Of a stretch of DNA of 6,545 nt, positions 1 to 5,812 are shown one piece after another (position 1 is the stretch's first letter; every line of letters begins with the position of its first letter). The DNA is from Planctomicrobium piriforme (GTDB taxonomy: Bacteria > Planctomycetota > Planctomycetia > Pirellulales > PNKZ01), in the NCBI GenBank assembly GCA_945877965.1, contig CAMCTH010000273.1, positions 1 to 6,545 on the forward strand, written 5' to 3'. The notes below the pieces were generated by a model. That model was not told the origin of the DNA. It did no database searches and saw nothing but the letters and a program-made list of their open reading frames with translations. Both the position numbers and the translations under genes were made by a program.

Positions 1-78
1 GATCGAAAACTGATGAAAATGTTTGTGACATGGCAGAGCTTGTTGCGAAAAAGGACTGCTCGCCAGCAACTACCAGAG

Positions 79-147
79 AGTTGTGACTGGTACCGGTGGC
101 GAGGTTCGTTGATGATGAGTTGACTGGTCCATGGTTGTAGTTGACTG
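79..147. repeat. Short direct repeats AGTTG(TG)ACTG in AT-richer spacer
   Basis: Three related short copies are visible: AGTTGTGACTGG at 79-90, AGTTGACTGG at 118-127 and AGTTGACTG at 139-147. The last two start exactly 21 bp apart, two helical turns. The first two share an extended tail (GGTACC versus GGTCC). They lie on the element side, beyond the 3' end of the integrase gene. Such spacing can mark protein-binding sites, for example recombinase arm-type sites or a regulator, but with three short imperfect copies this is inference and chance is possible. No gene in 1-193 can be supported. Confidence 0.3.
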
Positions 148-193
148 TCGAAATCTACGACTACCGAGAAACTAAAAGCACTTGGTATGGGCT

Positions 194-1423
194 TTAACCT
201 ACGACCCGCATCACCTCTGCAGCTTTTTTCAGATCACGCTCCGCATAAATCTCGGTAACTCCACACGAAGCATGGCCCAATGTAACCTGGGCCGCTTCCA
301 GTCCGAAACGATGGCGTATTTCCGTTCCTGCGGAGTGACGCAGTCGATTGGGGGACCAGCGAGCGAAAATCCGCTGGTCGGCGGACACACCCGGGGTGTT
401 TTCATGAGCTCGCCGATCGGCGTCGTCGCAAGCCCGATGAATGGCTCGACGATAAGCGTCCTCGGTATAACGCAGCCCAGCCGTTCGTTTTGGCCGTTTC
501 TTGGGAGTGCGTGCAGCCTGACTGGGCGTCATCGGACTAACACGGCGAGCACGGCGTTCTTCGTTCCTGCTTGCCTCTGCGTCCATCGGACAGAAGCAGT
601 ACCGCTCCGGTGCCCGATTAAGATAAGGCTCAATAATTGCCTGTGCCCGAGGCCCGATGAAGATGACCCGCCTACGGCCATGGTGCTCCGTCTTGTGTGA
701 CTCCGGTCGATAGGCCCATACGTCGCCAGTACGGTCGAGATCGCAAGGGCGGAGCATGCACACCTCGTCCGGACGGCAGCCGGTCAATCGCTGGATCCGG
801 GCCATGTCGGCCACGATCGGTCGCAGATACTGCAACGTGATCTGAAAGACGTCGTCGCTCACCGGTTTGATGGGGGCCGTCTCCCGGGCGGCCGATCGAC
901 CGCGCCGTAGTCCCGACAAGGTAGCCAATGCTTGATGGACGGCGGCCGGAATCAATTCCTGCGAGACGGCCCACTTAAATATGCGACGCACATGGCCGAT
1001 GCAGGCGTTGACGTAAGTGCGGCACATGTCGGCCTCGATCATGCCGTTGCGGATCGCGGCCAACGCCAGGGGGCCGAAGTCGCGGGCTAGTGTTTGGCCG
1101 TAGCTTTTGCACACGAATCGCAGGGCGACCTTGATGCCGTCGATCGTGCCGGTCGGTTGACCGTTCTTGACGTAGTAGCCGTTGGCGTACTTGAGATACC
1201 GCCAGGCGATCTCGTTGATCGTCAAGTCAGCCTGGGCCGTCGAGCCGGAAAGCGTACGGCCGTTTGCCATCCACTCGGCTACGACTCGATCGTATTCGAG
1301 TCGGCTGGCTTGGGTGCCGTAGAGCCCCAGGTAGAGGTCACGACCTTCAACTGTGATGAAGGCTTGTCCGGAGGCTTTGTGCTTCCGATATTTGGGCAGG
1401 CGGTTGCCTGTGAGACGCGGCAT
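194..1423 (-). CDS. Tyrosine recombinase / phage-type integrase (409 aa)
   Basis: Site-specific recombinase that would integrate and excise the element at the adjacent tRNA gene by tyrosine-mediated strand exchange. The N-terminus (about 1-57; KYRKHKASGQAFITVEGRD, then YLGLYG) is the arm-binding type segment common in planctomycete integrases. Residues about 65-165 look like the SAM-like core-binding domain, and about 185-400 the catalytic domain. Visible catalytic residues are Arg217 (TGCRPDEV), probable Lys244 (ESHKTEHHG), Arg362 in SPNRLRHSAGTEIR, His384 (TLGHAS) and nucleophile Tyr393 (TEIYAERD). The His normally three residues before Arg362 is Asn359. A basic linker (about 285-315, RNEERRARR and PKKRPKR) precedes box II. 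The start is ATG 1423, preceded by AAGGA eight bases upstream. Length and motifs suggest an intact gene. It reads away from the tRNA-Val gene, leaving a 118-base gap. Family assignment is firm; the specific element type is not determined. Confidence 0.95.
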   Translation of the reverse strand: MPRLTGNRLPKYRKHKASGQAFITVEGRDLYLGLYGTQASRLEYDRVVAEWMANGRTLSGSTAQADLTINEIAWRYLKYANGYYVKNGQPTGTIDGIKVALRFVCKSYGQTLARDFGPLALAAIRNGMIEADMCRTYVNACIGHVRRIFKWAVSQELIPAAVHQALATLSGLRRGRSAARETAPIKPVSDDVFQITLQYLRPIVADMARIQRLTGCRPDEVCMLRPCDLDRTGDVWAYRPESHKTEHHGRRRVIFIGPRAQAIIEPYLNRAPERYCFCPMDAEASRNEERRARRVSPMTPSQAARTPKKRPKRTAGLRYTEDAYRRAIHRACDDADRRAHENTPGVSADQRIFARWSPNRLRHSAGTEIRHRFGLEAAQVTLGHASCGVTEIYAERDLKKAAEVMRVVG

Positions 1424-1432
1424 GACGGCGAT

Positions 1433-1482
1433 CCTTTTTCGAGGCTAAACCGGTATGTACCGGTTTCCCGTCGAGAAAAAGG
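1433..1482 (-). promoter_or_regulatory. Dyad operator / RBS-sequestering inverted repeat upstream of integrase
   Basis: A perfect palindrome with 9-bp arms and a 2-bp centre (AAACCGGTATGTACCGGTTT, 1447-1466) ends 23 bases before the integrase start. It is nested in a second inverted repeat: CCTTTTTC at 1433-1440 and GAAAAAGG at 1475-1482 are perfect 8-bp arms. Read on the minus strand, the proximal outer arm (GAAAAAGG) contains most of the integrase Shine-Dalgarno sequence. Either a dimeric repressor binds the inner dyad, or a leader transcript folds and hides the ribosome binding site, or both. The symmetry is seen directly; the regulatory role is inferred. Shorter ACCGGT-containing matches occur at 861-868 and 91-97. 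Confidence 0.55.
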
Positions 1483-1488
1483 GTCGCA

Positions 1489-1505
1489 CTGCCGACGCTC
1501 GGCAG
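1489..1505. other. Small perfect hairpin between tRNA-Val and integrase
   Basis: CTGCCGA (1489-1495) and TCGGCAG (1499-1505) are perfect 7-bp arms around a CGC loop. On the minus strand, the direction of both flanking genes, the stem is followed eight bases later by CTTTTTC. It could therefore be a weak intrinsic terminator for the tRNA or part of the integrase leader. The U-run is further from the stem than in a standard terminator, so the function is uncertain. Confidence 0.35.
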
Positions 1506-1541
1506 GTCTCTAAAATCAAGACCCAGAAGAACTTACAAAAG

Positions 1542-1566
1542 TGGGCGATACAGGACTCGAACCTGT
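1542..1566 (-). other. Candidate attachment site (att) at the tRNA-Val 3' end
   Basis: The T-arm and 3' acceptor strand of tRNA-Val are the probable recombination site, because the integrase gene starts 118 bases beyond this end and is oriented away from it. Tyrosine integrases of islands and prophages commonly use the T-arm and 3' end of tRNA genes and leave a direct repeat of that segment at the far end of the element. No second copy lies in this window, so the other junction must be to the left of position 1. The placement is inferred from gene layout only. Confidence 0.5.
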
Positions 1567-1615
1567 GACCCCTAGCTTGTCGAGCTAGTGCTCTAACCAA
1601 CTGAGCTAATCGCCC
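1542..1615 (-). tRNA. tRNA-Val (anticodon GAC)
   Basis: The minus strand folds into a complete cloverleaf. The acceptor stem is GGGCGAT/ATCGCCC with discriminator A at 1542. The D-arm is GCTC-AGTTGGTTA-GAGC and the anticodon arm is CTAGC-TCGACAA-GCTAG. The variable loop is GGGTC and the T-arm is ACAGG-TTCGAGT-CCTGT. All stems pair perfectly. The anticodon GAC in the 7-nt loop reads the valine codon GUC (and GUU). The 3' CCA is not encoded (the discriminator is followed by CTTTTG), so it must be added enzymatically. The gene points at the integrase and is intact, as expected when an element integrates at the 3' end and restores the tRNA sequence. No convincing promoter could be picked out upstream (1616 onwards). 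Confidence 0.97.
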
Positions 1616-1803
1616 TCAACATGACGCAGGCCCAACGCAAACCCAGCCTGCCGGCGGCGGTTGGTTGCCGCGGCCGTGAATGTTTGAGTCTGACGCACGA
1701 TTTGCCGTCCGTCAAGGGGCCGGTCCGGCGGCCGAACGGTCGTGCCGGCGTGCTTGTTTCGTCTCGGCCCCGTCGTTCGCATCTGCTTGCGGTACTCCGT
1801 TCA

Positions 1804-1820
1804 GCGGGGATTTTTCCCGC
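1804..1820 (+). other. Short hairpin in the leader of the DUF1598-like gene
   Basis: GCGGG (1804-1808) pairs with CCCGC (1816-1820). A G-T and an A-T pair extend the stem to seven, leaving a TTT loop. It ends 23 bases before the ATG at 1844 in the 228-base spacer between tRNA-Val and the DUF1598-like gene. I see no clear -10/-35 pair or other feature in that spacer. The stem is small and its role is unknown. Confidence 0.3.
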
Positions 1821-1843
1821 ACCCTTCTGGGAACAATCCGATC

Positions 1844-3232
1844 ATGCGTACGTTGCCGATTCTGCCGACGCTGTTGCTGACCGCGATCGGAAGTACGGCG
1901 GGGCTTGGGCAGACGGCGACGACCGTCCAACTGCCGACTTTCGGCGTGTCGATTGCGGCCGACGGCGTCGTGCAGATGCAAACGATCGCCGATCCGACGG
2001 GAGCGCTCCGCGCGCAACGCGTGCAGGCCGCGCAACAGAATTTGCCGCGCGATGTACAAGCTCGCTCGCCGCTTCGCAAAATCTCGCTCGTTCGCTTGGA
2101 GCAAGCTTTGCAACGTCGTCGCGAAGCGGGACAAGCGCCCGACGAAACGATGCGGCACCTGGCCGGCTTGCAGTACGTTCGCTTCGCGTTTCTCTATCCG
2201 GACTCGCACGACATCGTCTTAGCGGGCGAAGCGGAAGCATGGGTCGACGACGGTCTGGGGCGGAGCATCGGCGTGTCGACCGGTCGGCCCGTCGTTCGGC
2301 TCGACGATCTCGCGACGGCGTTGCGCGCGTTTGCGTCGGACGACGGCGCGAAGGCGAGCTTCATCGGTTGCACGATCGATCCGACGGCCGAAGGCCTGGC
2401 GCGAATACAAACGCTGCGCGCCGAAATGCCGCGGTCGATTCCCGACGCCGCGCGACAAACGTTCGCCGCCGAGTTGGACCGCCGCACGCGCGACAGTTTG
2501 GGGCGGGCGACGGTTCGCGTCTTCGGCATCGCGCCGGAGTCGCATGCCGCGGCGGTGCTCGTCGAGGCCGACTATCGGATGAAACGGATTGCGATCGGCA
2601 TCGAGCCGAGCCCGGTCCCATTGGCGAATTACGTCGAGCGCGCGACCGGGGCGGGGAGCGGTCTGGTTCGCTATTGGTTCGTCCCCGACTATCAACGTTT
2701 GCAAACCGACGCCGCGCGGCAATCGCTCGAAGTGCTCGGCCGCGGCGTTCGCTTGCAGACCGAGCAGTGGACGATCGCCGCCGACGGGTCGATCCAAGCC
2801 CCGCCGACCGGCGCGACGTCGGCGAAGGTCGATCCGGCGGCCCATGGATTCTGCGACGACTTCACGAAGCGCTACGATGACATCGCCGCGCGGAGTCCCG
2901 CGTTTGCCGAACTGCGGACCGTCGTCGACCTGCTAGTGACCGCGGCCTTCATGCGGCGGCACGATTGGTTCGCGCAAGCCCGTTGGAGGCCGACGCTGCT
3001 GATCGATCCGCAAGTCGCCCCGGCGGGGCACGCACCGACGTCGGCCGAGGCCGCGGTGAACACCGTGTGGAAGGGGCGACGCCTGATCTCGGCCGCCGGC
3101 GGCGGCGTGTCGATTCAAGTCGACCAGGCGCTGCGACCGGAGAATCTCGGCGAAGCGAAAGCGACGCACTTCATCGAAAAGCGCAAATCGGCTTCGCAGT
3201 TGCCCGCCGACGAGCGTTGGTGGTGGGATTGA
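1844..3232 (+). CDS. Secreted DUF1598-like protein (462 aa), function unknown
   Basis: I recognise the wording of the DUF1598 family, a group of unknown function known to me mainly from planctomycetes. Family-like blocks are GVSIAADGVVQM (34-45), a central region with IGCTIDPTAEGL (174-185), then VLVEADYRMKRIAIGIEPSP (238-257), the aromatic RYWFVPDY (276-283) and GRGVRLQTE (299-307). The start is ATG 1844, because it opens a Sec-type signal peptide (MRTLPILPTLLLTAIGSTAG, cleavage probably just after LGQ or nearby). The same frame is open further upstream to ATG 1742, but that extension would bury the signal sequence. The ribosome binding site is weak. There are only two cysteines (176, 337) and no transmembrane helix beyond the signal peptide. 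A periplasmic or exported location follows from the signal peptide; no enzymatic motif is visible. The C-terminus ends in an unusual WWWD. It appears to be a single gene, followed by a palindromic repeat 17 bases after the stop. Confidence 0.88.
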   Translation: MRTLPILPTLLLTAIGSTAGLGQTATTVQLPTFGVSIAADGVVQMQTIADPTGALRAQRVQAAQQNLPRDVQARSPLRKISLVRLEQALQRRREAGQAPDETMRHLAGLQYVRFAFLYPDSHDIVLAGEAEAWVDDGLGRSIGVSTGRPVVRLDDLATALRAFASDDGAKASFIGCTIDPTAEGLARIQTLRAEMPRSIPDAARQTFAAELDRRTRDSLGRATVRVFGIAPESHAAAVLVEADYRMKRIAIGIEPSPVPLANYVERATGAGSGLVRYWFVPDYQRLQTDAARQSLEVLGRGVRLQTEQWTIAADGSIQAPPTGATSAKVDPAAHGFCDDFTKRYDDIAARSPAFAELRTVVDLLVTAAFMRRHDWFAQARWRPTLLIDPQVAPAGHAPTSAEAAVNTVWKGRRLISAAGGGVSIQVDQALRPENLGEAKATHFIEKRKSASQLPADERWWWD

Positions 3233-3249
3233 TGGTGAGCGACTGAGAG

Positions 3250-3346
3250 CCGGGAGGGCGAGGCTCCTGCCGAGCCGCAACCCACCGCGACCACCGGTCG
3301 CGGCTTTGTGAACAAAGACGGCTCGGCGGGAGCCTCGCCCTCCCGG
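3250..3346. repeat. Nested palindromic repeat element (planctomycete-type dispersed inverted repeat)
   Basis: Two 28-bp arms (3250-3277 and 3319-3346) are inverted copies with a single mismatch. They carry GGGAGGGCGAGGCTCC and its complement. The 41-bp centre contains two adjacent perfect hairpins: CCGCGACC/GGTCGCGG (3285-3292 and 3296-3303, loop ACC) and CTTTGT/ACAAAG (3304-3309 and 3312-3317, 2-bp centre). A single strand would therefore fold into a three-way junction with only about eight junction bases unpaired. The arm sequence is familiar from many planctomycete intergenic regions, where spurious translations read GEAPAEPS and GSAGASPSR; that is recollection, not a search. It resembles a REP- or MITE-like element. 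No T-run follows either arm, so it is not a standard intrinsic terminator, though it may help end transcription of the upstream gene. Confidence 0.85.
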
Positions 3347-3377
3347 ATTCCTGCATTTCCGCACGCTCGGTTCGGCC

Positions 3378-3407
3378 TTGCCCGACTGCGGCGAACTCCC
3401 GTATTCT
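3378..3407 (+). promoter_or_regulatory. Candidate sigma70-type promoter of thrS
   Basis: TTGCCC (3378-3383) and TATTCT (3402-3407) each match the -35 and -10 consensus at four of six positions, with an 18-base spacer. A start near 3414 would give a leader of about 88 bases before thrS. The leader shows no T-box signature such as the conserved specifier-region or antiterminator motifs, so classic T-box control is not indicated. The call rests on sequence match only. Confidence 0.45.
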
Positions 3408-3501
3408 TAGCGTGTCTGTAAATCGTCGACGGAGTTGGGTTTGCGTCCTTGGTATCGACGCGCCTTCGTCGCCGAATCGTTCGCCCCTCGCTTAGGTCCC
3501 C

Positions 3502-5553
3502 ATGCTTCAGGTCAAACTCCCCGACGGTAGTTCCAAGGAATTCAATCAACCGGTTCGCGTGCTCGATGTGGCCGAATCGATCGGCCCGCGCCTCGCCAAG
3601 GCGACGCTGGCCGCCCAAGTCGACGGGAAGATCGTCGGCGTCGATACCGCGCTCCCCGAAACCGGCAGCGTCGAACTGCGACTGCTTACTAAGAAAGATC
3701 CCGAGGCGCTGGCCGTCATGCGGCATTCGTGCGCCCATATTATGGCCCGCGCGGTGATGCGACTGTACGACGGCGTGCAACTCGCGTTCGGCCCGACCAC
3801 CGGCGAAGGTTTTTACTACGACTTCGCGATGCCTCACAAGCTGAGCGAAGAGGACTTCCCGAAGATCGAGGCCGAGATGGCTAAGATCATCAAGCAGGAC
3901 GAAGCGTTTGAACGGTTGGTCGAGCCGCGCGACAAGGCCCTGGCCGTCGTCAAAGACATTCAGCAAGAGTTCAAGATCGAGCATATCGAGACCGGCCTCG
4001 GCGATCACCCGACCGTCTCGTTCTATCGCCAAGGCGAATTCTTGGACCTCTGCCGCGGCCCGCACATTCCGAGCGCCGGCGCAGTCGGCGCGTTCAAGCT
4101 CACCAGCGTCGCCGGTGCCTATTGGAAAGGCGATGCCTCGCGTCAGCAACTCCAGCGGCTCTACGGCACCGCGTGGTTCAGCAAGGAAGATCTCGACGCG
4201 TACTTGGAGCGGATCGAAGAAGCAAAGCGCCGCGACCATCGCGTCCTCGGCAAGCAGCTCGATCTGTTCAGCATCAATCCGCTCGTCGGCAGCGGCTTGA
4301 TCTTGTGGCATCCGCGCGGGGCGACCGTCCGCGGCGAGCTCGAAACCTTCGTCAAGCACGAGTTGCAAAAGCGCGGCTACGATCCGGTCTACACGCCGAA
4401 CATCGGTAAGGTCGATCTCTATAAGATCAGCGGACATTATCCCTACTACGCCGACGCGCAGTTCCCGACGATCAAGATGAAGGATCATCCGAACTCGATC
4501 GCCGATGCGAAGGCCGGCAAGAAGGCGGAGGAAGACGAATATCTTCTCAAGCCGATGAATTGCCCGCACCACATCATGATTTACAAGAGTCGGCCCCGGA
4601 GCTATCGCGATCTGCCCGTACGGCTCGCGGAGTTCGGCACCGTCTATCGCTTCGAACAGTCGGGCGAGCTGAATGGCATGACTCGCGTCCGCGGCTTCTG
4701 CCAAGACGATGCGCACTTGTTCTGCACCGAAGATCAAGTGGCGGACGAGTTCCGCGGCTGCTTGGAGATGACCCAGTTCGTGCTCGAAACCTTGGGGCTC
4801 AAAGACTATCGCGTCCGGCTCAGCTTCCGCGACAAAGCGAGCGACAAGTATGTCGGCTCGCCCGAGGTTTGGGATCGCGCCGAGCGCGAACTCGAAGCGG
4901 TTTGCCGGACCATGACCTTGCCGCAACTCAGCATCGCGTACGGCGAGGCGGCGTTCTATGGTCCGAAGGCCGACTTCATCATCAACGATTGCCTGGGGCG
5001 CGAGTGGCAATTGGGCACCGTCCAGCTCGACTACAACTTGCCGAGCGAGCAACGCTTCGGGCTCGAATACACCGGGGCCGACAATCACCCGCATCGTCCG
5101 GTAATGATCCACCGCGCGCCGCTCGGTTCGATGGAGCGGTTCATCGGCGTGCTGATCGAGCACTTCGCCGGGGCGTTTCCACTCTGGTTGGCTCCGGAGC
5201 AGGTCCGGATTCTGACCGTCAGCGAGAAGTTCAACGACTACGCCAAGCAGGTCGAAAAGCAGCTCCGCGAGGTCGGTCTCCGGGCCACGGCCGACTATCG
5301 GGCCGAAAAGATCGGGGCGAAGGTCCGCGACGCCCAATTGCGGCTAGTTCCGTACATGTTCGTGATCGGCGGCCGCGAAATGGAGGAAGGGACCGTGGCG
5401 GTTCGCGACCGGATCGACGGCGACGTAGGTGCTTTGCCGGTCGCCCAGGCGATCGCCAAGCTCCGGGAAGAGATCGACACCAAGAAGATCCGCCAGGTGG
5501 CCAAATCGTTCAAGCCGGCTGCCGGGGCGGCCGCCGAGGCGAACGAGTATTAA
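3502..5553 (+). CDS. thrS: Threonyl-tRNA synthetase
   Basis: Charges tRNA-Thr with threonine using ATP in the cytoplasm and edits mis-attached serine. At 683 aa it is slightly longer than the usual 640 or so. Domains in order: TGS (about 1-62); editing/SAD domain (about 65-230) with the HxxxH pair His75/His79 (RHSCAH) and Cys184/His188 (CRGPH); class II catalytic core (about 250-560); anticodon-binding domain (about 565-665). Zinc ligands are Cys354 (PMNCPHH), His405 (DDAHLF) and His537 (MIHRAP). Motif 2 carries Arg383 (VYRFEQSGELNG) and motif 3 Arg546 (GSMERFIG). Two deviations from the E. coli form: a short charged insert before PMNCP (about 326-346, KMKDHPNSIADAKAGKKAEE), and PHH where E. 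coli has PGH. An Ala-rich tail (AAGAAAEANEY) ends the protein. The start is ATG 3502 with TAGGT just upstream. It lies upstream of infC, a common pairing in bacteria, but with a 259-base spacer and a separate candidate promoter. Confidence 0.99.
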   Translation: MLQVKLPDGSSKEFNQPVRVLDVAESIGPRLAKATLAAQVDGKIVGVDTALPETGSVELRLLTKKDPEALAVMRHSCAHIMARAVMRLYDGVQLAFGPTTGEGFYYDFAMPHKLSEEDFPKIEAEMAKIIKQDEAFERLVEPRDKALAVVKDIQQEFKIEHIETGLGDHPTVSFYRQGEFLDLCRGPHIPSAGAVGAFKLTSVAGAYWKGDASRQQLQRLYGTAWFSKEDLDAYLERIEEAKRRDHRVLGKQLDLFSINPLVGSGLILWHPRGATVRGELETFVKHELQKRGYDPVYTPNIGKVDLYKISGHYPYYADAQFPTIKMKDHPNSIADAKAGKKAEEDEYLLKPMNCPHHIMIYKSRPRSYRDLPVRLAEFGTVYRFEQSGELNGMTRVRGFCQDDAHLFCTEDQVADEFRGCLEMTQFVLETLGLKDYRVRLSFRDKASDKYVGSPEVWDRAERELEAVCRTMTLPQLSIAYGEAAFYGPKADFIINDCLGREWQLGTVQLDYNLPSEQRFGLEYTGADNHPHRPVMIHRAPLGSMERFIGVLIEHFAGAFPLWLAPEQVRILTVSEKFNDYAKQVEKQLREVGLRATADYRAEKIGAKVRDAQLRLVPYMFVIGGREMEEGTVAVRDRIDGDVGALPVAQAIAKLREEIDTKKIRQVAKSFKPAAGAAAEANEY

Positions 5554-5561
5554 ACCGCCGT

Positions 5562-5597
5562 GGTTTCGCCGACAATTGGGGTTTCGCCGACAATCGG
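5562..5597. repeat. 18-bp tandem duplication after thrS
   Basis: GGTTTCGCCGACAATTGG (5562-5579) is immediately repeated as GGTTTCGCCGACAATCGG (5580-5597), identical at 17 of 18 positions. It starts eight bases after the thrS stop codon. It is probably a replication-slippage duplication in the intergenic spacer; no function can be assigned. Confidence 0.8.
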
Positions 5598-5625
5598 GCC
5601 GGGAATCGGTTAAGATGGCCGACTT

Positions 5626-5652
5626 CCCCGACCCGACGACCGACGGTCGGGG
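5626..5652 (+). terminator. GC-rich hairpin between thrS and infC, possible terminator
   Basis: CCCCGACC (5626-5633) and GGTCGGGG (5645-5652) are perfect 8-bp arms around an 11-base loop. It lies about 70 bases after the thrS stop and before the candidate infC promoter, where a terminator would be expected. No T-run follows (GCGGCCTGACG), so intrinsic termination would be inefficient. It may instead block exonucleases or act with Rho. Confidence 0.35.
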
Positions 5653-5696
5653 CGGCCTGACGCTTGCCGAATCCGCGGGTTTTCGACCGATCCAGG

Positions 5697-5726
5697 TTGA
5701 CAGACCCCGTTTTCGCGACCGATATT
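5697..5726 (+). promoter_or_regulatory. infC: Candidate sigma70-type promoter of infC
   Basis: A perfect -35 hexamer TTGACA (5697-5702) is followed after 18 bases by GATATT (5721-5726), four of six to the -10 consensus. TATTTT at 5723-5728 is an alternative -10, but with a long 20-base spacer. Transcription starting around 5733 would leave a leader of about 80 bases. This suggests infC can be expressed independently of thrS. Prediction from sequence only. Confidence 0.45.
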
Positions 5727-5744
5727 TTTGCTAGAGAGATTGTT

Positions 5745-5774
5745 CGCGCGAGCCTCCTGCGAGGGGCGTGCGCG
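5745..5774 (+). promoter_or_regulatory. Hairpin in the infC leader
   Basis: CGCGC (5745-5749) can pair with GCGCG (5770-5774). Inside it, CCTC (5753-5756) pairs with GAGG (5761-5764) around a CTGC loop. The structure sits in the predicted 5' untranslated region, 25 bases before the GGAGGT of infC. Leader structure upstream of infC could influence translation, but nothing in the sequence shows a ligand or protein site. Confidence 0.3.
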
Positions 5775-5799
5775 TCTTGACCCGTTTCTGAATTTGTTT

Positions 5800-5805
5800 G
5801 GAGGT
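5800..5805 (+). promoter_or_regulatory. infC: Strong Shine-Dalgarno that sets the infC start at ATC
   Basis: GGAGGT is a perfect anti-16S match. It ends seven bases before ATC at 5813, the ideal spacing. The only recognised alternative start upstream in frame, TTG 5798, overlaps the motif itself and has no ribosome binding site of its own. No in-frame ATG occurs until codon 37 (5921), which would delete much of the IF3 N-domain. Confidence 0.8.
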
Positions 5806-5812
5806 ACTAACG

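Noticed and set aside
1..31. Possible minus-strand gene start at 31 (MSQTFSSVFD) downstream of the integrase
   Set aside because: Only ten codons are visible and there is no convincing ribosome binding site.
1..123. Plus-strand frame open from the window edge to TGA at 121-123 (contains MKMFVTWQSLLRKRT)
   Set aside because: About 40 codons, no recognisable family, and no way to see its beginning. It could be the end of a gene further left, but nothing here supports that.
182..700. Plus-strand frames opposite the integrase (182-700 and 1094-1513)
   Set aside because: They lie antisense to a well-supported integrase and show no recognisable motif.
1447..1466. Dyad as the integrase core crossover site
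   Set aside because: The arms are separated by only 2 bp, whereas tyrosine recombinase core sites have inverted arms around a 6-8 bp overlap. The tRNA 3' end is the better candidate.
1621..2880. A 419-codon plus-strand frame overlapping the DUF1598-like gene
   Set aside because: Its translation is extremely rich in Arg, Ala and Gly with no domain, as expected for a shifted reading of GC-rich DNA. The DUF1598-like frame has a signal peptide and conserved blocks.
3414..3501. T-box riboswitch in the thrS leader
   Set aside because: The leader after the candidate promoter is too short and lacks the conserved T-box antiterminator motif.
3115..5337. A 740-codon open frame on the minus strand, longer than thrS itself
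   Set aside because: It is antisense to the fully recognisable thrS gene and runs through the palindromic repeat at 3250-3346. Long antisense frames are expected opposite GC-rich coding sequence, and the translation matches no family I know.
4560..5660. A 366-codon frame inside thrS in another phase
   Set aside because: Arg-rich shifted reading of thrS, with no domain of its own.
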